From Sternotherus odoratus (lineage: Eukaryota; Chordata; Testudines; Kinosternidae), in the NCBI GenBank assembly GCA_032164245.1, contig JAVMKO010000002.1:94253340-94317339 (forward strand): a DNA stretch of 64,000 bases, read 5' to 3'. The position numbers and the translations under genes were made by a program. Shown here piece by piece: positions 22,815 through 34,989 of this stretch (positions are counted from its first letter, which is position 1; the number at the start of each line of letters is the position of its first letter). The notes beneath the pieces were generated by a model. That model had not been told where the DNA came from. It made no database searches and worked only from the letters and a program-made list of their open reading frames with translations.

Positions 22815-23984
22815 GAATAACTTAGAGTTTGTACCTGAGTGTGGTGGTAGCCTGTCTTACGAATACAGAAGGGAACTTGAGAGTGTTGGAAGTACAGCAC
22901 TGTAATGAGCCCCACACAACACTGAATTATTTTTGACACCACTACTGATAAAATTTAAAAGGAGTCTGAGTCTTGGATACAAGTTTGCTCAATGTTTAAA
23001 TTAACCCTATTAAATTATTGTAATTTGTATTGGTTTTCATACCTGCTGTCTTAACTGTTAATGTGCTGTTCTGAAACTAGTAACCTATATTTTCTAGAAG
23101 TTTTTACTCTAGAAATGTCATTTGGGTTTCAAAAATTATGCACCTTAAATTAGCCTATATATTAGTATTTTTATAAGATGGTTGAGTTGGCAAAATGTGC
23201 ATGTTTTTAAATGCATTACTTTCGCTTTGTCCCAACATTCCTCTCCCTGCTCTGACACATCAAAGTTGTAAGCCAGATTTCTCAGTTATGGAGAGCCAAG
23301 ATTGCACACACAATTCATAATACAAGTTTCCAGGCCTGCTTGTATGCCAGATCAATTAACTCTTCTTAGTACAACGAGAAGTGGAACAGAATTGCACATG
23401 CTTCTGTTTCAAGGATACAAAGCTCAGGCCAAGCCTTGAGTTTGGAAAACTCCAAGCCAAATGAAAAGAGCATTTTCTGTTGTGGGTTGTAAAGCTGTCC
23501 ACTGGTCTGACACACACTTCTTAACTGTGGTTCTTTTTTGGTATTGTTCCTCTACCAAACTAAAGGAATTGAAGTGAATTTTCACCAGATAAATGTGAGT
23601 TGAAAGGATGGAAGTGGTGAGGAAAAAGTTTGTGCCTCCAGGTATGGTGAAGGTGATGGCTCATTAGACATCTGGAATTCCTATTGGATGACTAAAATAT
23701 AAAGCAGAAGTTAACATATTCGGTGAGCAGTGCTTTTAATAAACAATTGAAAGAAATAAGAGTTTGTCTACTACTGAGACTTATCTTAGATTTGAAAAAT
23801 TTTCACTGTGCATTGTTTGCTTGTAGTTATTAAACATAATGGGTATGTGGTATATTTGTAAGAGAAAAGGCTTTGTGTTACTTTAAACCTGGAGAGAACC
23901 CCTATAAGTGGGATGTCCCCTGATCTCATTGTAACATTTACTTCTTACATGCTACAAATCATATATTGATTGGTGTCTAGTATC
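22815..23984 (+). other. Intronic sequence, nothing recognised
   Basis: AT-rich sequence with no exon or repeat family identified by eye. It ends at a G14 run (about 23985-23998). Confidence 0.5.
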
Positions 23985-23998
23985 GGGGGGGGGGGGGG

Positions 23999-24145
23999 AG
24001 CTGTATTAGTCTGGATCTGCAAAAACCACAGAGTCTTGTAGCACAACATTCCACTGATGAAGTGGGTCTTAGCCCATTAAAGCTTATGATCCCTAAGATC
24101 GGTTAGTCTATAAGGTGCTACAAGACTCTTTGTTGCTTTTGCATA
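23999..24145. mobile_element. Short PLE inverted tail pair
   Basis: The left arm (AGCTGTATTAGTCTGGATC, GAGTCTTGTAGCAC) is in reverse orientation. The right arm (GATGAAGTGGGTCTTAGCCC, GGTTAGTCTATAAGGTGCTA) is in + orientation. The two arms meet near 24050. The pogo-like element that follows inserted at or beside its right end. Confidence 0.75.
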
Positions 24146-24147
24146 TA

Positions 24148-24945
24148 CAGTGAAACCTCCATTTAATGGACTAATTTGGGCGAGGGGGTGTCCGTTAAAT
24201 GAAAAAAATCCGTTATTTAATAATAAAAAAAACCCGAGCTGTCGGAGCAGCAGCCCGACCACCACAGGGTCGGGGCGGCAGCTCCGCATCCCGCCCCCTG
24301 CCGGGACCCGGGTGGAAGCCGGGAGCTGTCAGCCAGCGTGCCCGGGTCCCGGCTGCCGGGAGCAGTCATCCAGCCCGCCTGCTGGCGGGACTCAGGCGGG
24401 ACCCGGGAGCCGTCAGCCCCGCCCCCCCCCCCCCCCCGGGTTCTGGCTGCTGGGATGCAGGCAGCAGCTGGGAGCCGTCACCTAGCCTGCCCGGGTCCCG
24501 GCTGCCGGGAGCCGTCATCCAGCCCGCCCGCTGGCGGGACTCGGGCAGGACCCGGCAGCCGGCAGCCATCCCTCCCGCTCCTGGGACCGGGCGGGAGCCG
24601 GCAGCCAGCCCACCCGCCAGCCAGCCCTCCTGCTGCCGTGACCCGGGCGGCAGCCGGAAGCCGGCAGCGAGCCCTCCCGCCAAGCAGCCCTCCTGCTGCT
24701 GTGACCCGGGCGGCAGCCGGGAGCAGGCAGCCAGCCTGCCCGCCAGCCAGCCCTCCCGCTGACTGGACCCGGGCGGCAGCCGGGAGCTGGCAGCCAGCCT
24801 GCCTGCTGCTGTGACCCGGGCGGCAGCCGGGAGCCGGCAGCCAGCCCGTGAAAAACGGATTTGGGATGCATCGGACTTGCTCTAAATTTTGTCCATTGCA
24901 TCCAAAGTCCGTTAAATCGGGGTCCGTTAAATCGGGGTTTTACTG
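24148..24945. mobile_element. Pogo/Tigger-like non-autonomous element
   Basis: The ends CAGTGAAACCTCCATTTAATGG and CCGTTAAATCGGGGTTTTACTG are inverted repeats flanked by TA on both sides (24146-24147 and 24946-24947), as for Tc1/mariner-pogo elements. A second internal copy of TCCGTTAAATCGGGG precedes the right end. There is no transposase. About 550 bp of the interior is an extremely GC-rich minisatellite, so the long open frames on both strands here are artefacts. Confidence 0.85.
24290..24846. repeat. GC-rich minisatellite, about 63-bp period
   Basis: Units containing GACCCGGGCGGCAGCCGGGA and GCAGCCAGCC recur. The ACCCGGGCGGCAGCC block starts at 24641, 24704, 24767 and 24814, giving spacings of 63, 63 and 47. 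Earlier, more diverged units begin near 24300. It includes a C18-like tract near 24421-24438. Confidence 0.85.
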
Positions 24946-25179
24946 TATTGATTGTTATAGCTGGGAAGTAATTCTTAACTTGGCTTTTCCTTCTTTCAGG
25001 TATTTACCTGTAATACTGTATGCTAATTAAAGTCATAGCTAAATAAATGAGGACAGGCAGACTTTGTGTAAAAATATATAAAAATAAATATTTAAATAGC
25101 TGGAGAAAGACATGATATCAAACAGTGTATGGCTTTAGGAATTTTCCTGCCCATGGTGGGTTTCAGTATGTGAAACGCA

Positions 25180-25410
25180 GGGTATGTCTACACTGCAGTT
25201 GAAACATCCTTGGCTGGCCCATGTCAGCTGACTTGGGCTCAGGCTGTGGGGATGCAAGATTTGCCATGGAGACATTTGGACCCGGACTGGAGCCTGCTTG
25301 TGTGTGTGAGAGCGAAATAGTTATTGTAACAATTTTAGCATCAAGATTTCTGAGGGAGGGCAGGAGGATGGCCTTGTGGCTTCTTTCATATATATGGGTA
25401 ATGTAGACCA
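25180..25410. mobile_element. Harbinger-type MITE
   Basis: It begins GGGTATGTCTACACTGCAGTTG and ends GGGTAATGTAGACC, a degraded inverted repeat of the TACGTCTACACTGCAGT type common in turtle genomes. Inside it is GGCTGGCCCATGTCAGCTGA. Non-coding. Confidence 0.65.
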
Positions 25411-25674
25411 ACAACTAGTTTCACCTGAAGTTGAATGAGCCAGATGTTTACATCAAGGGTAGCAGAATTTATTGTGGTAATGCCTCCTTCATATTTATAA
25501 ATTAGGCAGTTGGTAGTGATTATGTTTGCAAAGGCCCAGAAATAGAGTTAAGTTCTGTCTAACCAGATCTTCTGCTGATCATGTTTTACATTGGTTATTT
25601 GCCTTGATTTCAACTCTTACCCATGCTAGTACTGATTTGGAGGGAAGTAGCTCTTCTGCATCCACCCTGGTCCA

Positions 25675-25848
25675 CAGTATCCTCTCCAAGTCACCGCTTC
25701 CTACAGCTCCCATTGGCTGGGAATGGTGAACCGCGACCGGTGAAAGCTGCAAGCAGCCGAACCTATGGCCACTTGGGTAAATAAAACATCTTGCGGACAG
25801 CCAGGGGCTTACCCTAGCCAAGCCACGGAACAAGTTTGGGAACCCCTG
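25675..25848. mobile_element. hAT element 3' fragment, family D
   Basis: The right end, GGAACAAGTTTGGGAACCCCTG, is a hAT-type terminus. Before it are CAGCCAGGGGCTTACCCT and CCATTGGCTGGGAATGGTGAA, the usual inner blocks. The left end is missing. Confidence 0.75.
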
Positions 25849-26645
25849 ACTTATGCATTTGTCCAGTCAGGAAACAAACAAACAAATCATGTGAATTAAC
25901 TGACTATTCCAAGTGCATGTATAGTTATGATTAATGGGCTATGAATACTCAGTCCATCAACAGAGGAAATTAAAATTCACAAAAAATTGAACATGGTTTT
26001 TAAGGACAAACTTAAGGAAACTGCAGTCTGCTCATGCATATTCTACAAGTAGAAAGAGGCTAAATTATTAGTGACAAATAGAGCTCCAGAGCTGAACGAA
26101 CACTTTAATTAGATATGTTAATATTTATTTGCTGCATACATTGTGTACCTGTCCTTATCTGCCTGCTTATTGGTATTTAGAAACCCCTATCTCTTCAGAC
26201 AGAAGTCTCCATTTAGATGCCTTTTCTGTTGAAAGAAGTCTTTTGGCGAAAACATTCAGTCTTCTGGCAAACTGCCACAAACGGCTATTTGTAAGGAAAA
26301 GGTACAGTTGTTAGTGGGTTTTTTGTTTATGCCTTCAGCCAAAGGAATATACTGCAGCGTATGTATTTAATTTAACCTTTCTTTCATTTTAATGAAATTT
26401 TAAACTGAAACTAGGAAATGTATTATGTAACAAACTTAAGTCCAGTTTTGTCTGTATTAAACTCATGATGGGGTGTGTATTAAAGTGGTCTTTTTTCTGT
26501 GTCAGGACGTTTCTATATCATTAGTGTTGACGGGTCTAATTGTGATACACACGGTACAACCGGAAAGCATAAAGTGTGTATGTTCTAAATAGAAAAGTCA
26601 GAGGACAAAGTACAGGAATTGATTAACCTTGTCCAGAGTCACAAA

Positions 26646-26875
26646 GGGTACGTCTGTACTGCATTACAAAACCTGTGGTAGAGAGTCTGAGACTGGGTCT
26701 GCAGACTTGAGCTTGGAGGATGGTGCTAAAAAACAGTTGCATAAATGTTCAGGCTCAGAATTCCACCCCTCTCCCCAGGTTTCAAAGCCTGAACTCCCCC
26801 ACCCCCCTCCCCAATTTCTACACAGCTGTTTTTAGTGCTGTAGCATGAGCCCTGTCTCTGAGACTTGCTGGCGTG
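26646..26875. mobile_element. Harbinger-type MITE remnant
   Basis: The start GGGTACGTCTGTACTGCATT matches the terminus of the 25.2 kb element, with a similar GACTGGGTCTGCAGACTTG interior. The right boundary is approximate. Confidence 0.5.
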
Positions 26876-28370
26876 GTTTTAAAATACCCACTGAAAATCA
26901 TTTGGCTGAGATGTGAATAAAACCAAGATTTACAATGCTCAATCCAATGCCCTCTTCACTTAGGCCATGCTGGCTCTCAGTGAGTTCATTTTACATGATT
27001 CTCCTGTCTGGTACTTTTATGAAAGTAAACAATAACTGCATGCAATTCTAATGCAGAAAATTCTGTCTCTTTTTAGGTATTTTTTAAAGTGTGTAGTTTA
27101 ATTTCTCTCAGTTATGGAACTTTAATTACTTCTCTGAAAATGGGATGGCAGGTGATTTCTAGTTTTCATGTGAGGATCTGTTGGTTCACTGTTTCTGAAC
27201 CTTCTTTGCTCTTCCACATGTGCACCTCAAATTTCAGGTTGGGTCACTAGAGTTCTTTTTTTTTTCTCCATGGAACTTTCCAGAACGTTGGACATCTGTG
27301 GGTTTTAAGTATGCTTGATACATAAGTTGTTAAACTTTTGATATTTTTATTATATAGTGCACAAGGAAATTACAGGTAATATTTCCTTTGTTACAGATAG
27401 TGAACTGAATTATTTCTGTTCATCATGTCCTTTTTAGAGTTAGTAGATCTCATCCCCTCATGCCTAGCTTTTATTAATAGGTTGGAAGAAGAACAAGCTT
27501 TCCTGCTTTTTCAACTTCTGATTGGTTTAACTTTTAATAAACTAGTAATTGAATTGCTTGAATACACTGAAATATCCCCTCTGCATCTGCAGAAGAAGCT
27601 ACTGCTGTCAAAAGATGGTTTAGCAGTTCAACTATCTTTGGTTCCAGATTCTTAGCCACTGACTTCCACCAGTTTGACTTTTTAAAAAATATGGCAACAA
27701 ACAAGTACTGCTGAATATAATTTGTTGTTTAACTTTATTTTAAGGGCTAATCTAGTACAATTATTTAAATTTATATAGCAATTTAAAATTAAATTTTAAA
27801 TTGACATTTTAAAATATTTTTTAAATTAAAAAATAAGATTTTTATGTACCCAGCTGTTGGGACCTGCTTGCTCATTCCAACAGGGCTAACAGTAGCTTTG
27901 TTGAATTCCTGTATTTTTGTGTCCTGCTCCCCCTGTTGGAAAATTGTAGAATTGACTACATGGATCACAGGTTTAGCACCTCTGCTGTGGTGATCAGGAG
28001 CATACTTTCTTTGGAGAGCTTTTTTCCCCTATAATCATGTTCCTTTCTCTTGGCTCTCTGGCTGCATGTACTTTTGCAATATCGTATCCTGGTTCAATGC
28101 ACTAAAGGGTCTCCTACAGGAACTAAAGTCCCTGTGGGGGTAATTAATGCGAATACCCTGTGCAAATAACAGGTCTGTGGAAGTTCCACCCCCCTAGGGA
28201 AATAGCATATACTAGTTTGACCTGGTTCAATAGACCTGGCAAACGGAGAACTTGAAATGGTATCAAGTGACTTCCCTGACATACAGAGAGAAATTGCTCA
28301 CACTCAAAGAACTGACATGAAACTGTGATCGAGAGAGGTGTGTGAAAGTCCTGAAGTACTTTAATCCAGT
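26876..28370 (+). other. Intronic sequence, nothing recognised
   Basis: AT-rich, with a strongly A/T stretch at 27760-27845. No exon or clear repeat was found. A 76-codon open frame at 27425-27655 has no family signature. Confidence 0.5.
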
Positions 28371-28440
28371 GGTCCCCAACCCCCGGGCCGTGGATCACTT
28401 CTTCACCAACAGTGATAAAACTGACAATATACCGTAGTTT
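28371..28440 (+). mobile_element. hAT element 5' end fragment
   Basis: CAGTGGTCCCCAACCCCCGG then GCCGTGGATCACTTCTTCACC is the start of a widespread hAT family. Only about 70 bp are recognisable. Confidence 0.6.
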
Positions 28441-29034
28441 GAAGGAATTTTAAAAAAACTTTCCTGTAACTTTGGTTTCTCCTAATGTGGAATTTGCTTC
28501 TCTTGCCTGACCCTGCACTGAGGAGAAATGAAAAATGCAAGACTTTTTTCTTTCCATTTATTTATTTTTGCTAGACATGTTTCTATCTCCTGATTCTATC
28601 GCCTGTTTCCAAATGATCCCGTGTGGGGTTTTCCGCAAATGTTTATCAGCTGCCTATATAGGTCTTCTAGTTCTTCATCCTTGCAAGCCATCAACTGCAG
28701 TCAGTTCAGTAACATGCCAGGGGTGAGGGGAAAGAGGGAGACAGACAACTAAGGAAAGCTGCCTTTGTACAGTGTGAAATGGGTAAGCACATCATAGCTG
28801 TAATACCAAGAACAATGGTTGCCTTACAATTGGAAATCATGATTACATATTTTAAAAAAATCCAGGAACTAATTTTGAGCATCAGCCTGACAGCACCTTG
28901 AATTCTTCTTGCAGTTTTACCCAACCCATCTTTTTTTAGCATGTATGGGTCTTCATGCACAATTACATATTTGCATAGCTCTTTCAGTCCTTGTAAACCT
29001 GTGTACACATACTAAACCTCCTGTAAGCTAGCTA

Positions 29035-29175
29035 AATATCCTCATGTTATAGATGGAGAAATACATGCAAAGATTAATTTAGTTGCACAAGGTCACAGTG
29101 AGTCCCTGGCAGAACAAGTAGAATGTGAAATTCTTGGCTCCCCCGCAGACGGTCCATCTAATAGAACACTATATG
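29035..29175 (-). mobile_element. MIR SINE, reverse orientation
   Basis: ATAGATGGAGAAATACATGC, TTGCACAAGGTCACAGTGAG and CTGGCAGAACAAGTAGAATG follow the reverse complement of the MIR core and its tRNA-like head. Confidence 0.75.
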
Positions 29176-32010
29176 GACAGCTTCCTTTGGATCTTTCAAA
29201 CTTTGTTTTTAAGAGTGATGTTGGATAGTAAGATGGAAGAATAGAATACTCTTACCTGAGTTTCTGTAAATTTCTAAAACAATAAATATTTTATGTGAGA
29301 ACTTATTCTTCCACATAATTCTCAATTCTTCTCTCATCACACACGTGCACGATCTACTTGTTGACTGTGAAAAATCTACATCAGTCAATATCTTGCTGAT
29401 TGTTACTTATTTAATGCTGTAAGCCCTTTGGCTTAATGCCAAAAGAATCTCCTAACAATGGCGTTAATCATGAGGTTCACATACTTTTGATTACTTACAA
29501 GAGTCTGCCTCTGATCTCAAGGTCAGTAACTCTGAGGGTCCTGACAGGAAATTATATTAAACATTTGTTTTCTTTGTGAACTTGTTTCATGAAAGTTTAT
29601 TTTTCTCAACATTTTAGCAGCGGTTATTTTAACTTATTTTTCAGTTAAACCATCTATGGCGATTATCCATTTACCTAAGAACTGTCCATTAGAATCAATA
29701 TGGCATCCATATTTTTAAATGTTATTTTAAATGTGTTAAAATTGCTTTTAGAGCTAATTTTATAGGACATTTCTATCTCAATTTTTAATGTAATGCAGAA
29801 TATATCACAATAATGCCTAGGTTAACAATGATAGTCTTGCTGTATTGTGCAAAAAAGGCTTCTGTTCAGATCCAGCTGGGTTTCAGGCTAATTCATTGCT
29901 CTATGGTGGGATCACCACAGCTGCTGTGGGGCCTTTACAAATGCAAAAAAGCTGTCAGTGTTTGTTTCATCGGATGCATAAGTGATGAGGCCAAGTTGAG
30001 GAATCCATTCCAGTGTGCATGTTTTAGACATTGTTTTCAGAATTAGTGTTTTAGCGTTTTAAAATATTTGGCACATACTAAGTCTTAAAGCAAACAAATT
30101 TTAGGAATAGGACCAGATTAGAGGTTAGTTTTCTTCAGATTTTCAATGACACCTAACTAGAGGTTATAAAAACATTTTATGGTGTACCTGCCTTTTGCTG
30201 CCAAGCAATACAACCCCCCCCCCCCAAAAAAAAAGCAATTTGGATTTTAATTGTTGCAAACAAGCAAAAGATTAAAATTTAGATTTTTTTTTAACCATAG
30301 TCTGGACAAGATGCTCTAAATCATATTACCAATCTCTCTCAGGTCCCCAGAAGTCACTGCCACCTTTTTTCCTTGGGAAGACAGAGACTGAACAGAGCTC
30401 CTAGCCAATTAAGGAGTAATGTTGGTTAATTGGCTTCAGAGGTTGCTTAACATGGCAAGGCATAACAACCCCCCCCCCCCCCCCCCCCCCCCGGTACCTA
30501 GAGGCTCATTGTACTGCCTCTGCACCACTTTTGTACTTCCATTTGGTCAGGACAGTGGGAATATATCCCAGAATAGACTTCATGCTTTGCACTAAGCTAA
30601 CCTGACACATTTTTCAGTTCTTAAATTCTTTCTCACTCAATGCTCCTCTGATCTTTTAACCTTACTGTAGTGTACTGATTGTGCATACACCACTATTTTT
30701 TTCTTTCTACACAACTCCAGCAGTGATAGCAGTGGTGGGAGCTCTTGTGTAGACCATGTGCATGTATTTTAACCACTGTGTAGCTTAAGCCTGTATCAAG
30801 GTGACTTCACTAGGTGCCTGTTTATAGTGGAGTTCTTTTAATACTGATTAGTATATTTTCCCTATAATACAAACTGAATGTAAGTACTGGACAGTGGGAG
30901 GTAGATCTCCAAATGGTAGAAAATTTTCTTTAGATTAGGAATGAAGTGTGTTAAAGGGTGTCAGCTTGGTTCAAAAAAGCTTCTTGCAGTGTTTTTGGGA
31001 GGTGTTCTGTTGGCATAGTAGACCTGTATCTGATTTGAGTGAAGCATTTTGTAGAGCCATCCTAAAACCTGCTTGTGGCTAACCAGTGCTTTGATGACAT
31101 GTATACAGAGATTAACATGCATTTAGCATGGCTTAAATGTAGTTGTATCCAAATCAGATTATGCAATTTATGCTGGTCAGGCTCATTCTATGTTTTGAGT
31201 AGTTGAAAACCCAGTGCCAGAGTCCACATTGGGACATAGGTTAGAGCCAGGTGTATTTAACTCCGTTACAGTATTGGTCATGGCCACGCACTCAAGCCAG
31301 CCAGGCGGCTTCACAACATGGTTGGGACACAGCTTTGTGTTACGTGGTTATAAAGCAGTGTTTCTCATCCAGTGGCTTGTAAAGGGGCACCCAGTGGGCT
31401 GGAATGGGGGGTGAGGATTTAGACATCCTGGTATCTGGACTATAGCCCAGTGGGAATGTGGGGAGGAAAGAATTTACTCGGTGTAGTTACTACAGCTGCC
31501 CCATTCCTGTTCATTTCCCCCCTTTCCTCGCAACTCAATCCCAGAGTGCTGTAGGGGCACTATGTATATGTAACTAATGCAGTTTGGTTTTGGTTGTTGA
31601 ACAGGATCAAGCTCTTATAACAGTGCTCTTGTTCTTTAGCCTTAGCCTGTACAAGGCTGTGGCACGGATAACATGGTTAAAACATGGCTTCATCCCGTCA
31701 ACATAGGTAAGGCCAAACCATGTAACATGATTTTGATACTGCTGTGTTATAATAGTGTTAATTGTAGATGGGCCTTCAATCTCGTTGCCGAAACTTGGAA
31801 ATGTATGGTTGCTGACAAGGGAGAGAACTGAAGTCCTGTTGGTCAGGGGAAATGATACAGAGACTCTTCTTCCATTAGAGTGATTCAGGGCATGGATGCA
31901 AGCTGATCAGCCAGACTGCAATTTTCTGCCATGCCTAGCTCCTCTTTTCTGCTTCTGTCAGTCAGAGCATTCAGCACTCACAGGAACGTATACAACAGGT
32001 CTCCCCATCC
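29176..32010 (+). other. Intronic sequence with poly-C tracts
   Basis: No exon was recognised. Simple sequence includes C12A9 at 30214-30234 and a C run of about 22 at 30471-30492. Around 31640-31770 there are weak Harbinger-MITE-like words (GGATAACATGGTTAAAACATGG), too decayed to bound. Confidence 0.5.
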
Positions 32011-32132
32011 TAAGGTTGCCAACCCTCCAGGATTATTCTGGCATTTCCAGTAATTAAATATTAATCTTTAATTAAAAACTGTCATGTGATGAAACCTCGA
32101 GGAATACATCCAACCCAAATTTGGCAAGCCTA
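32011..32132. mobile_element. 122-bp MITE with hAT-length duplication
   Basis: The ends TAAGGTTGCCAACCCTCC and TTTGGCAAGCCTA are inverted, and an 8-bp flank is repeated with one mismatch (CCCCATCC at 32003-32010, TCCCATCC at 32133-32140). The interior has the palindromic TTAAT-ATTAATCTTTAATTAA block. Non-coding. Confidence 0.75.
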
Positions 32133-32674
32133 TCCCATCCCGGAACTAGTACAGTCCCTTCTTTAGAGGACTGTGGTAAATGCAAATGGGCGAAGGCAAG
32201 TAGGGAGATACGGGAAGACCCAGTGAGGGGAAAGGAGAGAAAAGATGCACAGTAAGGCCTCGTGTGAGCTACAAAGTTCTGTGAATGTGAGCTGCTTTGT
32301 GTTGACCTAGTGGTGCATGTGTCTCTACTTAAATTTGTCTACCGCCAATGTAAGTGCCCTGTTACGGTGACTCAGTAATACCACTTCCCCAAGTGGCATT
32401 CATCCATGATCAAAGTGCTGAGGTTGACACATCTTGAGCAAAGGCATTGTGTAACTAGGCCGACTCCAATAGTCCTCCGGCAGCTGTCCCATCGTGCCAG
32501 ATGCTGACTGCTCTGGTTACAGCTGTGAACTCCGTTGGTCTTCATGACCCCTAGGCAGAAGGCTCCCCTCCCCTGTAAAGCCCCTTGAATTTTTGAAATG
32601 CTTCTTCCTGATGGTCCCGCTTGGCAAGCACACCTAGCAGCGCTCCCTTGTTGTGTGGAACTGCCCAGCTAAGC

Positions 32675-34449
32675 ATGCCAGCTAAACGCTCCAAATACTC
32701 TCTGGCTTGGAATAGACCTCCTGGGCCTGTGGAGAGAAGAGGCTGCACAAGCACCGATGTTGAACCAACTGTAGAAACATGGACATCTATGAGCAGATTT
32801 CACAGGAGAGTTAGGTGGAGTTAGGTATGTGGGAGGAGGGGTATGGCGGGCCAGCTGCAGTGCTGTGTGATGGGGAAGAACTGCGTCAGGCATATCAGAC
32901 GGCCGGGGAGGCCAACAGTTGATCTGGTGCTGATGTGAAAGAGGCCTGTCATACTTGGCGAAGACACCACCACACCACCGCATCTTGGATACCTCTGAAG
33001 AGCCCAAGCCAATGGCCCCTGGCGTGACCAGCAAGGGATGAGATGGAGGAGGAAGAGGAGTTGAGTTGGAGTCATGTGGCTGGGCGGTTCAGCTGTGTCA
33101 TGAGCCAGGATCTGTTTGAGGCTCCACCGCAGTCCAGTTAGTCCCAACAGGAGCCTGATGCAGGGGAAGGAAACTCGGTATGTATTTACATTTATTTCCT
33201 ATTAAAATGGTGTCGAAATCGTGCCCCTCCCCCAATTTAACAGAGTACAGCTATTGACTTTTCAGTCATGTACATGTACTAGAAGAGGCAGCAGTACAAC
33301 AAAGAGAGGTAGTGTTCTCATCTGCTTTTCACTCCTATGTGGAGGTAGGTAAGGAGAGGCCATACCAAGAAGCTTGTTTATATACACAAGCATGTTTCTT
33401 GAATTCTCTTGAGAGATCTTGATGAAGCTTTCTTGGAGGTTTGCTCTGCAATCCTCTCCGAAGGCTTTCTAGGAATGGCAGCCTTATTTTTTCCTCGGTT
33501 GTAGGATACTTTCCTGATGCCGGTCCATAATTACTGTAATGGTGCCAGCCAAAGTGCACAGGCTAGCAGCCTATGGGCCCAGTCAGCTTCGGGATGGCAG
33601 CAGCAGCTATGCACTCTGTGCCTTTGTTACCCTCAGGAGTGAGAGAGTGGCAAAAATCCCCACTGCTGGTGGAAAATGGTCCCAGTGTCCGGCATTGATA
33701 GTTTCTTGCAACTGAGCAATTTCCTTCTCATTTCCCACACCCCTGGTGGGCCATACTCACTCTGGGTGGAGCTGTGCGTGAGCACTCTGAATCGGAAGTG
33801 CCAATAAGTCAGTCTTTAAAAAACAAACAAACAAACAACACTCCCCCCCCCCCCCCCAAAAAAAAAACCCCTTTAGGGGATCAAGGGAAGGAAGTTCTAA
33901 ATCTTAGCTTTCACTTGCCACTGTGATTCTACTGAGAATGATACCTCTCTGTGTTTTATCTGTAGCTGTTGCTATGGCAGCCTTGAGAGTCTCCCCCTCC
34001 ATACCCATGGATTGCCTGAGCCAGATAAGGAGGAGAAAGAAGAGGACTTGGGATGACATGTTTGATGACATCCTTCAAAAGGCCGTGCTGCATAGACTGT
34101 GAGCACAGGGCCTGGAGGGTGAACTTTGTAGTCAGCCTGAAGAAGGAAAGAGCAGACAGGAGAGAGGCCCAGGAGTCACAGCAGGAAAAGTAGAGGGAGA
34201 TGTAGGAGAATATAATTGGGCACCTCCAGCATCAGAAACAGATGCTGGAGACTCTTGTGGACGTACAGGTTCAACAGTCTCGAGCTTTCCTCCCTTGGCA
34301 ATCCACTGAAGACTTCATTACAGCACCTTTCAGCGCCCACCCCTCCCCATTCCATGTGGCATTGGGGCTGCATTGATGCCCCCACCCCTAACCCTGCACA
34401 CGGGGGGACATTTAAGGACAGCCACAGCTTCACATACAATGACCTGTGA
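32675..34449 (+). pseudogene. Harbinger Myb/SANT-like gene, two exons, decayed
   Basis: The start MPAKRSKYSLAW corresponds to MPPRNKRSPAW of the younger copy. Exon 1 ends with acidic residues and a QDLFEAPPQSS-like segment, at a GTATGT donor (33178). Exon 2 opens after CTGTAG at 33966 with a SQIRRRKKRTWDDMFDDIL segment and continues through HLQHQKQMLETLVDVQVQQ, a coiled-coil-like tail. In PIF/Harbinger elements this protein partners the transposase and helps it enter the nucleus and bind DNA. Several frameshifts and stops make it non-functional, and much of the SANT-like domain in exon 1 is unreadable. Confidence 0.75.
33361..33745 (-). pseudogene. Decayed copy of the third Harbinger gene (ORF3)
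   Basis: Read on the - strand inside the Myb-like intron, one frame gives EIAQLQETINAGHW, then SLLRVTKAQSA, GP-stop-AASLC, and NLQESFIKISQENSRN followed by a YINKLL-like segment. It aligns without gaps to ORF3 of the 58.5-62.5 kb element from SLLRVT to about residue 67 of that block, and with one residue of offset after it. Five stops lie in the frame, so it is dead. Unlike the younger copy it has no intron between the HW and SLLRVT blocks, which supports the intron predicted there. No function is known to me. Confidence 0.7.
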
Positions 34450-34611
34450 AAACCACACTGCTGTATGTGTAGATAAAAAAGACTTTAATATTCTTTCCCC
34501 TTGTTAAATTCTGTTCCATTAATTTTTTTTTTAATGAATTTGCTTTTAAATTGCACAGATTGTTACTCAAAAATCTATTTGGAAAAATCATCTTTATGAA
34601 TTCATGACATA

Positions 34612-34805
34612 CATTCATAGACTTTAAGGTCGGAAGGGATCACTGTGATCATGTTGTCTGACCTCTTGCACATTGCAGGCCACACAACCTCACCCACTCC
34701 TGTAATAGACCTCTAACCTCTGGCTGAGTTAATGAAATCCTCAAACCATGGTTTAAAGACTTCAAGGTACAGAGGATTCACCATTTACACTAGTTTTAAA
34801 TGGCA
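34612..34805 (-). mobile_element. CR1 3' fragment
   Basis: The block around CATTCATAGACTTTAAGGTC, then GGAAGGGATCACTGTGATCA and GTCTGACCTC, is the reverse complement of a CR1-type 3' end, a different subfamily from the 20.2 kb copy. It lies between the two convergent Harbinger genes. Confidence 0.8.
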
Positions 34806-34989
34806 AGTGACCCATGCTTCAGAGGAAGGTGAAAAACACCCAGGCTCTGCAAAGTGCCCAGTGATTCTGAAAGCTCCCACTTCTTTGTTACTGTACAGTG
34901 TGACACAACTCATACATGTACATCAAGCACCACTCAATTTCTAGCAGGCCCCAAAACAGAAGGGCCACACACAACACATTACACTGCAG

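Noticed and set aside
24199..24762. 187-codon frame and antisense frames
   Set aside because: They are translations of the ~63-bp GC-rich minisatellite inside the pogo-like element.
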